This document shows positions 1 to 5,291 of a stretch of 5,291 bases of DNA, in pieces. Both the position numbers and the translations under genes were made by a program. Source of the stretch: Acidobacteriota bacterium (GTDB lineage: Bacteria; Acidobacteriota; Terriglobia; Bryobacterales; Bryobacteraceae); contig CANNLB010000270.1 in assembly GCA_947505565.1 (NCBI GenBank), forward strand, positions 1-5,291, given 5' to 3'. The notes beneath the pieces were generated by a model. The model was not told where the DNA came from. It did not search any database and saw only the letters and a program-made list of their open reading frames with translations. Within the stretch, counting starts at the first letter, position 1. Every line of letters starts with the position of its first letter.

Positions 1-1643
1 TTGCCCTGGGGCAGATCAATACTACGGTTGGCGACTTGGTCGGCAACGCCAGCTTAATCATGCGGTATGCGCGGCGCGCGGCCGAGGGAGGCGCGGAGGC
101 GGTCGTCTTCCCGGAGCTCGCACTCACCGGGTACCCGCCGCAAGACCTGCTCGAACGCCCGGCGTTCCTCGAAGCGGCCGAAGCGGAACTGGCCCGGCTC
201 GCGGTCGAATCAGCGCCGCTGCGCATCGCGATCCTCTGTGGCACAGTCGAAGTGGCTGATTTCAACGAAGGCAAGCGGGTGTGGAACTCGGCGGCCATGC
301 TCCAGCGTGGCAAGGTAGTCTTCCGCCAGCATAAGATGCTGCTGCCGAACTACGACGTCTTCGACGAGCAACGCTACTTCCGGTCGGCGGAAAGCCAGGA
401 ACTCGCGACGCTCGGAGCGACGCCGGTCGCGGTCACCATCTGCGAAGACGCCTGGAACGACCAGACGTTCTGGGAGCGACGGCTGTACCAGCGCGACCCC
501 GTCCAGGAGCTCTCGCTCGCCGGGGCTAAGGCCATTCTCTCCATCAACGCTTCGCCCTATCACGTCGGAAAACGGGCCCAACGGGAAGAGATCTTCGCCG
601 CCACCGCGCGCCGCCACGGGCTCCCCCTTGTTTACGTCAACCAGGTCGGCGGCAACGACCAACTCGTCTTCGATGGCTCCAGCTTCGCGATGGATGCTAC
701 TGGCAAGATCATCGCGGCCGCCCCTAGCTTCAAGGAAGACCTCATCTTCGCGAACTTCCAGACCGGAACCGGAGACCAACGCCCGAGCCACCCGGAAGAA
801 ATCGACGCCGTCTATGAAGCCCTCGTGCTGGGCACCCGCGACTACTTCGCTAAAACCGGCTTCCGGAAGGCGCTGCTCGGCCTGTCCGGCGGCATCGATT
901 CCGCGCTCGTCGCCTGCATCGCCGTTGAAGCATTGGGCAAGGAGAACGTCACTGGCGTCGCCATGCCGGGACCTTATTCAAGTGACCATTCACTGACCGA
1001 CGCCAAGGCCATGGCCGAAATCCTAGGCATCCAATGCCCCACCATTTCGATTAACGCCGGCTACGCCGCCATGATCGAAACCCTGCAACCCGCCTTCGCC
1101 GGGGCGGCTCCGGACCTGACCGAAGAGAATCTCCAATCCCGCCTCCGTGGCATGACGCTGATGGCGCTGTCCAACAAGACCGGAGCCCTCGTCCTCTCCA
1201 CCGGCAACAAAAGCGAAACCGCCGTCGGCTACGCGACCCTCTATGGCGACATGTGCGGAGGCCTCTCGGTCATCAGCGACATCGCCAAAATGAAGGTGTA
1301 CGAACTCTGCCGGGTCGCCAACCGCCGCCTTAACAACGCCATCCCCGAATCCGTCTTCACCAAACCGCCTTCGGCCGAACTCCGTCCCGACCAGAAAGAT
1401 TCTGACTCTCTGCCCGAGTATCCTGTGCTCGACGCCATTCTCGAACTCTACGTCGAGAAGATGATGTCACCGCCCCGCATCGCCGAAAAGTTAAGCCTAT
1501 CGCTCGCCCTTGTTCGCGACGTTACGCGCAAAGTGGACCGCACCGAGTACAAGCGCCAGCAGGCCGCCCCTGGACTCAAAGTGACAACCAAGGCATTCGG
1601 CTTCGGTCGCCGCCTTCCGATCGTACAGAGATACAGCGAATGA
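1..1643 (+). CDS. nadE: Glutamine-dependent NAD+ synthetase, 5' end cut by window
   Basis: Makes NAD+ from nicotinic acid adenine dinucleotide, ATP and glutamine, the last step of NAD+ synthesis, in the cytoplasm. The frame is open from base 3 (first full codon Ala, residue 1 here; 546 residues visible). An N-terminal nitrilase-type glutaminase domain (about 1-270) shows the Glu-Lys-Cys triad: E38 in FPELALTGYPP, K111 in QHKMLLPNYDVFDE and C147 in TICEDAW. The C-terminal synthetase domain (about 275-546) has the ATP-pyrophosphatase loop SGGIDS (295-300, bases 885-902), STGNKSE (399-405), LYGDMCGG and KPPSAELRPDQ. The end, with VDRTEYKRQQAAPG, is typical of the family, so the protein is complete except for a few N-terminal residues. 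The reading ALGQINTTVGDL before base 36 is the conserved first strand, so the true start lies just upstream of the window. The stop overlaps the next start (ATGA). Identification is very secure; the two domains make glutamine, not free ammonia, the expected nitrogen donor. Confidence 0.97.
   Translation, partial: ALGQINTTVGDLVGNASLIMRYARRAAEGGAEAVVFPELALTGYPPQDLLERPAFLEAAEAELARLAVESAPLRIAILCGTVEVADFNEGKRVWNSAAMLQRGKVVFRQHKMLLPNYDVFDEQRYFRSAESQELATLGATPVAVTICEDAWNDQTFWERRLYQRDPVQELSLAGAKAILSINASPYHVGKRAQREEIFAATARRHGLPLVYVNQVGGNDQLVFDGSSFAMDATGKIIAAAPSFKEDLIFANFQTGTGDQRPSHPEEIDAVYEALVLGTRDYFAKTGFRKALLGLSGGIDSALVACIAVEALGKENVTGVAMPGPYSSDHSLTDAKAMAEILGIQCPTISINAGYAAMIETLQPAFAGAAPDLTEENLQSRLRGMTLMALSNKTGALVLSTGNKSETAVGYATLYGDMCGGLSVISDIAKMKVYELCRVANRRLNNAIPESVFTKPPSAELRPDQKDSDSLPEYPVLDAILELYVEKMMSPPRIAEKLSLSLALVRDVTRKVDRTEYKRQQAAPGLKVTTKAFGFGRRLPIVQRYSE
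1640..1643 (+). other. ATGA stop/start overlap between nadE and the phosphoesterase gene
   Basis: The start codon ATG (1640-1642) shares bases with the nadE stop TGA (1641-1643). Such overlaps commonly let ribosomes that finish the first gene re-start on the second. It fits the weak Shine-Dalgarno match upstream (AGAG at 1627-1630, 9 bases before the ATG). Confidence 0.85.
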
Positions 1644-1705
1644 AAACACTACTTCTGGCTGGCAGCGCGACGCTGCTCGCCGCCGTGCTCCTGGTATCCC
1701 AGGCT
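1640..1705 (+). other. Predicted Sec signal peptide of the phosphoesterase fusion
   Basis: The first 22 codons encode one Lys followed by a Leu/Ala/Val-rich stretch and end in S20-Q21-A22, which fits the small residues at -3 and -1 needed by signal peptidase I. No Cys is near, so lipoprotein processing is unlikely. The mature protein would begin near E23 and act in the periplasm or outside the cell. The segment could instead stay uncleaved as a membrane anchor. Confidence 0.75.
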
Positions 1706-4135
1706 GAAATGGGCGACCGCGTCGGCCCGCGGCCCGATGGCTCTTTTCTCCTCAACAGCGGAGCCGTGCTCAAAGCCGCCGGCCGCCAACAGCCGATGGA
1801 CACCTTTCCGATGGCGTCCGCCTTGTCGCCTGACAAGCGCTGGCTGCTCGTCCTTCACGGTGGCTACAACCCGCCTTCAGTGGTCGTACTCGACGCTAAA
1901 ACCCTGGCCGAAAAAAGTCGCTTACCGCTAGCCGACGCCTGGCTCGGCCTCGCGTTCACGCCCAACGGAAAGATGGTCTACGTCAGTGGCGGCAGCCAGG
2001 CGAACGTCCACGAACTCAGCTTCGACGACAACGCCGGCCAACTGAAACTCCTTCGTTCGATTCCTATCGTCCCCGCTGCCAACCGGAAGCACACCGACTT
2101 CATCGGCGACGTCGCCGTCTCTCCCGATGGCCGTCTGGTCTACGCTGCCGGGCTCTTCCACGACGCCCTGCACGTCATCAATCCGCAATCCGGTCGCCTT
2201 ATCGAAAAGCTCAAAACCGGCCGCCGCCCCTATCGCATCCGCTTCCATCCGGACGGCAAAAGCTACTTCGTCTCCCATTGGGCCGACGGCACCATCGGTC
2301 ACTACGCCGCCGAAACCGGCAACCGCCTGGGACTCGTCCGCACAGGCCAGCACCCCACCGACATGCTCTGGAGCGACCGGCAGCCAGAAGGTGCCGACAG
2401 TGATACGCCCAAGTTCAAAGGCCGTATTTTTGTCACGAGTAGCAATACCAACCTCGTCTCGGTGGTCGGCGTCAGCGACAGCAATACCGCCACCGCCATT
2501 GAGTCACTCAACGTCGCGCTCTCCCCCAATCAGCCCGCCGGCATGACCCCTAGCGCCCTCGCGCTCAGCCCTGACCAGAAGGATCTCTACGTCGTTTGCT
2601 CGGACGCCAACGCTGTCGCCGTCGCCGACATCAGCCAGGCCCGCAGCCGCGTCCGCGGCTTCATCCCCACCGGCTGGTACCCGCTCGCCGCGCGCGTCAT
2701 CGATAACCAACTGCTCGTCTTCAATGGCCGCGGCGGCGGCAGCTTCCCGAACCCCAAAGGGCCCAACCCCACCCAACGCCCGGCCCCGGTTCACGAAGGC
2801 AACGTCGCCGTCCAGTACGTAGGCAAGCTCCAACGCGGCTCCGTCTCCATCATCGATGCCTTTGATGAAGATCAACTGGACCGTTGGAGCGCTCAAGTCC
2901 GTCGCCAGACGCCCTATGAAGACCGTCGCCTGATGGTGGCGCACAACGACCCGGCCTCGGCCGTCATTCCCGTCCGCGCCGGCAACCCTTCGCTGATCAA
3001 ACACGTTCTCTACATCGTCAAGGAGAACCGTACTTACGATCAGGTTCTCGGCGACCTCGGCCGCGGCAACGGCGATCCCTCGCTCACCCTCTTCCCGGAG
3101 AAGGTCAGCCCCAACCACCACAAACTGGCCCGCGAGTTCGTCCTGCTCGACAACTTCTACGTCTCGGCCGATGTCAGCGCCGACGGTCATAACTGGACCA
3201 CTGCCGGCATCGCGCCGGACTATGTTCAGAAGATGTGGCCGAACAGTTACGCCGGCCGCCGCAAGCACTATGACTATGAAGGCGGTGAACCGGCCGCCCT
3301 ACCGCCCGCCGGACATATCTGGAACAACGTCCTCGCCAAAGGTCTCACCCTGCGCAACTACGGCTACTACGTCGAAAACGCGCCGCTGAAAGACGTCACC
3401 GCCTCCGCGCCCCACGTGAAGTCCCTCCGCGACCCCTCCCTGGTTCCGCACACCAACCGCAACTACCGGGGCTTCGACATGGACTACCCGGACGTCGATC
3501 GCGCGAAAGTATTCCTTGCCGACCTCGCTCGTATGGAAGCCGAAGGCAAGTTCCCCAACTTCTCCATGATTCGCCTCGGCAATGATCACACCAGCGGGCT
3601 CGCCGCCGGCAAAATCTCGCCGCTGGCGAATATGGCCGACAACGACTACGCCCTCGGCCTCATCGTCGAAGCCCTCAGCAAGAGCAAATTCTGGGACAAA
3701 ATGGCGATCTTCGTTATCGAGGACGACGCCCAGAACGGCCCCGACCACGTCGACAGCCACCGCTCTCCGGCCTTCGTCATTTCGCCCTACACGAAGCGCG
3801 GCACCATCGACAGCACCTTCTACAACACCACCTCCATGCTCCGGACCATCGAGCTCATTTTGGGTCTTCAGCCCATGACGATGTTTGATGGCGGCGCCCG
3901 GCCTATGGTTGGCGCTTTCCAGGCCACTTTGAACACGGTCGGCTACACCGCGGAAAAGCCTGGCTACGCCCTCGACGAACGCAACCCAGGAGAAGGCACG
4001 CTCGCCGCTCGGTCCGCCCGCATGGACTTCGACGAGGCCGACGAGATCGACGACGACGAGTTGAACGAAATCCTCTGGCTGGCGATCAAGAAGACCAAGC
4101 CTCCCGTCCCCGTCCGCAGCTTCCTCGGAAGATAG
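1640..4135 (+). CDS. Exported YncE-like beta-propeller / alkaline-phosphatase-superfamily phosphoesterase fusion
   Basis: An 831-residue two-domain protein. Residues 1-22 look like a Sec signal peptide (Lys2, hydrophobic core 4-19, S-Q-A before the predicted cut); there is no lipobox Cys. Residues about 40-390 hold repeated propeller strands of the type SPDKRWLLVLHGG, VAVSPDGRLVYAAG, IRFHPDGKSYFVSHW and ALSPDQKDLYVVCSD, as in YncE/surface-layer propellers. A Gly/Pro-rich loop and linker (about 360-450) lead to a phosphoesterase domain (about 455-785) of the phospholipase C/acid phosphatase type: VKENRTYDQ (E462, N463), SADGHNW (513-519), RLGNDHTSG (645-653) and EDDAQNGPDHVDSHRSP (694-710), which supply the likely metal-binding Asp, His and Glu residues. 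An acidic tail (796-807) and ELNEILWLAIK close the protein. The family is known from genome annotation as a bifunctional YncE/alkaline phosphatase-like protein; its substrate is not established to my knowledge. Phosphodiesters, phospholipids and phosphomonoesters are all possible. The ATG at 1640 is chosen because it starts the signal peptide and overlaps the nadE stop; only a weak AGAG (1627-1630) precedes it. Confidence 0.92.
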   Translation: MKTLLLAGSATLLAAVLLVSQAEMGDRVGPRPDGSFLLNSGAVLKAAGRQQPMDTFPMASALSPDKRWLLVLHGGYNPPSVVVLDAKTLAEKSRLPLADAWLGLAFTPNGKMVYVSGGSQANVHELSFDDNAGQLKLLRSIPIVPAANRKHTDFIGDVAVSPDGRLVYAAGLFHDALHVINPQSGRLIEKLKTGRRPYRIRFHPDGKSYFVSHWADGTIGHYAAETGNRLGLVRTGQHPTDMLWSDRQPEGADSDTPKFKGRIFVTSSNTNLVSVVGVSDSNTATAIESLNVALSPNQPAGMTPSALALSPDQKDLYVVCSDANAVAVADISQARSRVRGFIPTGWYPLAARVIDNQLLVFNGRGGGSFPNPKGPNPTQRPAPVHEGNVAVQYVGKLQRGSVSIIDAFDEDQLDRWSAQVRRQTPYEDRRLMVAHNDPASAVIPVRAGNPSLIKHVLYIVKENRTYDQVLGDLGRGNGDPSLTLFPEKVSPNHHKLAREFVLLDNFYVSADVSADGHNWTTAGIAPDYVQKMWPNSYAGRRKHYDYEGGEPAALPPAGHIWNNVLAKGLTLRNYGYYVENAPLKDVTASAPHVKSLRDPSLVPHTNRNYRGFDMDYPDVDRAKVFLADLARMEAEGKFPNFSMIRLGNDHTSGLAAGKISPLANMADNDYALGLIVEALSKSKFWDKMAIFVIEDDAQNGPDHVDSHRSPAFVISPYTKRGTIDSTFYNTTSMLRTIELILGLQPMTMFDGGARPMVGAFQATLNTVGYTAEKPGYALDERNPGEGTLAARSARMDFDEADEIDDDELNEILWLAIKKTKPPVPVRSFLGR
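4127..4131 (+). promoter_or_regulatory. Shine-Dalgarno-like GGAAG for the GH57 gene
   Basis: GGAAG lies 7 bases before the ATG at 4139, inside the last codons of the preceding gene. The spacing supports this ATG as the GH57 start, in agreement with the HQP motif lying at residues 13-15 as expected near the N-terminus of the family. Confidence 0.6.
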
Positions 4136-4138
4136 CGG

Positions 4139-5291
4139 ATGGCCCGGATCGATCTTTGCTTCGTTTGGCACATGCACCAGCCTTTTTACAAGGACCTGGT
4201 CACCGGGGAGTACAAGCTCCCCTGGACCCGCATGCATGGACTCAAGGATTACTACGGCATGGTGCAGATTCTGGAGGAATTCCCTAGCATCCATCAGACC
4301 TTCAACGTCGTCCCGTCCATGATCGCGCAGCTCGATGAGTACGCCTCCGGCGCGGCGCAGGACGGCTTTCTGCGCCTTGCTCTGAAACCCGCTGAGGAGC
4401 TCACCGAACCCGAGCAACAGTTCCTGCTCAAGTACTTCTTCCAGGCCAACGTCGCCCACATGGTCTACCGGTATCCGCGCTATGGAGAGTTGTACGAACT
4501 CCATCTCAAGGTCGGCCGCTACTTTGGCCCCCAGGATTTTCGCGATCTCCAAATCCTCTCCCAAGTCGCCTGGTTCGACGAAATCTTCGTAACCAGCGAC
4601 CCCGAGATCAAAGCCCTCATCACCAAGGGCCGCGGGTACTCCCTGGCCGACCAAATTCTGATGGGGCGCAAACAGCTCGAAATCCTCGGCCACGTCTTGC
4701 CCGTCTACGAGAAGTTCGCCGCCACCGGCCAAATTGAAGTTTCGACGACGCCTTACTACCACCCCATCCTGCCGCTGCTGTGCGACTCCGATATCGCCGG
4801 CATCTCCCACCCGCACGTTCCTTTGCCCACCCGCTTTCGCTATCCCGAAGACGCCCGCCATCAGTTGCGGACCGCCCGAGAGTACATGCAAAAGCGCCTG
4901 AACATTACCCCCGCCGGCCTCTGGCCGTCCGAAGGTTCGGTGTCCGATGAATCTCTAGTGCTCGCCGCCGACGCCGGCTTCAAGTGGTTTGCTACCGATA
5001 ACGGTGTCCTCTCGCGCACCCTCGGCGGCCCGGCCGGGGCTGCGGAAACCTACCGCCCCTATCTCTGGCGCCACGAAGGCCGCCAGATGCACGCGCTGTT
5101 CCGCGATCACTACCTCAGCGATCTCGTCGGCTTCGTCTATTCGAAGATGGGCGCCGAAGAAGCCGCCGACCACTTCCTCGGCCGCATTCGCGAAAACTGC
5201 GGCGGGCGGGATTCGCTCGTCCCCATCATCCTCGACGGCGAAAACGCCTGGGAGTATTTCCCCGAAAGCGGTCGCGAGTTCCTTCGTCATC
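4139..5291 (+). CDS. Glycoside hydrolase family 57 protein, 3' end cut by window
   Basis: The frame is open from the ATG to the window edge (384 full codons). GH57 enzymes are retaining alpha-glucan hydrolases, branching enzymes or glucanotransferases with an incomplete TIM barrel. Four of the five conserved GH57 regions are visible: WHMHQP (residues 10-15); GQIEVSTTPYYHPILPLL (197-214); LWPSEGSVS (261-269), where E265 (bases 4931-4933) is the expected nucleophile; and ILDGENAWEYF (364-374), where D366 (bases 5234-5236) is the expected acid/base. The stretch FRDHYLSDLVGF (321-332) is also typical of a subgroup of the family. The fifth region and the C-terminal part lie beyond the window. No signal peptide is seen: the start MARIDLCFVWH is the first barrel strand, so the enzyme should be cytoplasmic and probably works on glycogen or maltodextrins. 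The exact activity (amylase, branching or transferase) cannot be told from this part. It follows the phosphoesterase gene after 3 bases, so it is probably in the same transcript. Confidence 0.93.
   Translation, partial: MARIDLCFVWHMHQPFYKDLVTGEYKLPWTRMHGLKDYYGMVQILEEFPSIHQTFNVVPSMIAQLDEYASGAAQDGFLRLALKPAEELTEPEQQFLLKYFFQANVAHMVYRYPRYGELYELHLKVGRYFGPQDFRDLQILSQVAWFDEIFVTSDPEIKALITKGRGYSLADQILMGRKQLEILGHVLPVYEKFAATGQIEVSTTPYYHPILPLLCDSDIAGISHPHVPLPTRFRYPEDARHQLRTAREYMQKRLNITPAGLWPSEGSVSDESLVLAADAGFKWFATDNGVLSRTLGGPAGAAETYRPYLWRHEGRQMHALFRDHYLSDLVGFVYSKMGAEEAADHFLGRIRENCGGRDSLVPIILDGENAWEYFPESGREFLRH

Noticed and set aside
210..791. A 193-codon open frame on the - strand inside nadE
   Set aside because: It is antisense to the conserved glutaminase domain, with no motif and no separate start context.
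1640..1643. A promoter or terminator at the nadE/phosphoesterase junction
   Set aside because: There is no non-coding space; no hairpin followed by a T-run was seen at either gene junction.
2728..2800. Gly/Pro-rich stretch in the fusion protein as an inserted or repeated element
   Set aside because: It is a short in-frame loop (GRGGGSFPNPKGPNP) without DNA repeats or frame disturbance and looks like a normal loop at the end of the propeller.
2504..3268. A 254-codon open frame on the - strand inside the phosphoesterase gene
   Set aside because: It lies fully within a gene with strong protein motifs, shows no family signature and is rich in Val, Gly, Ala and Asp as expected of an antisense shadow.
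3299..4891. A 530-codon open frame on the - strand, antisense to the phosphoesterase and GH57 genes
   Set aside because: It crosses two well-supported genes on the opposite strand, has a Val/Gly/Asp/Glu-heavy composition with no recognisable motif, and is what GC-rich third positions produce by chance on the complement.
4955..5290. Open frame on the - strand at the right edge
   Set aside because: It is antisense to the catalytic region of the GH57 gene and has the same shadow composition; no motif supports it.

Overview
The window reads as three tightly packed genes on the + strand, filling it edge to edge: a glutamine-dependent NAD+ synthetase (5' end cut by the window), a large exported protein joining a YncE-like beta-propeller to an alkaline-phosphatase-superfamily phosphoesterase, and a glycoside hydrolase family 57 (GH57) enzyme (3' end cut by the window). 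Base composition is high in G+C (by eye around 60% or more) with strong preference for C or G at third codon positions. Each gene carries enough family motifs to be called from sequence alone.

Organism: a free-living, high-GC bacterium. The YncE/phosphoesterase fusion, the compact NadE of about 550 residues and the GH57 with the WHMHQP opening together suggest an acidobacterium, perhaps of the Bryobacterales/Solibacter type. This is inference from gene content; other high-GC soil phyla such as Verrucomicrobiota or Planctomycetota are not excluded.

Layout: nadE ends at 1643 and overlaps the next start codon as ATGA (1640-1643). The propeller/phosphoesterase gene runs 1640-4135. After only 3 bases the GH57 gene starts at 4139 and stays open to the window end. 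No intergenic space is large enough for a promoter or a terminator, so the three genes are probably co-transcribed from a promoter upstream of the window, with translational coupling at both junctions.

Working together: NadE makes NAD+ in the cytoplasm, the fusion protein is predicted to be exported and to cleave an unknown phosphate ester, and the GH57 lacks a signal peptide and probably acts on intracellular alpha-glucan. These are not steps of one known pathway, so the cluster looks like a packed housekeeping/metabolic operon and not a dedicated system. I found no RNA gene, mobile element, CRISPR array, repeat family or defence locus, and nothing that convincingly amounts to an undescribed system. 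The least understood part is the phosphoesterase fusion and its substrate.
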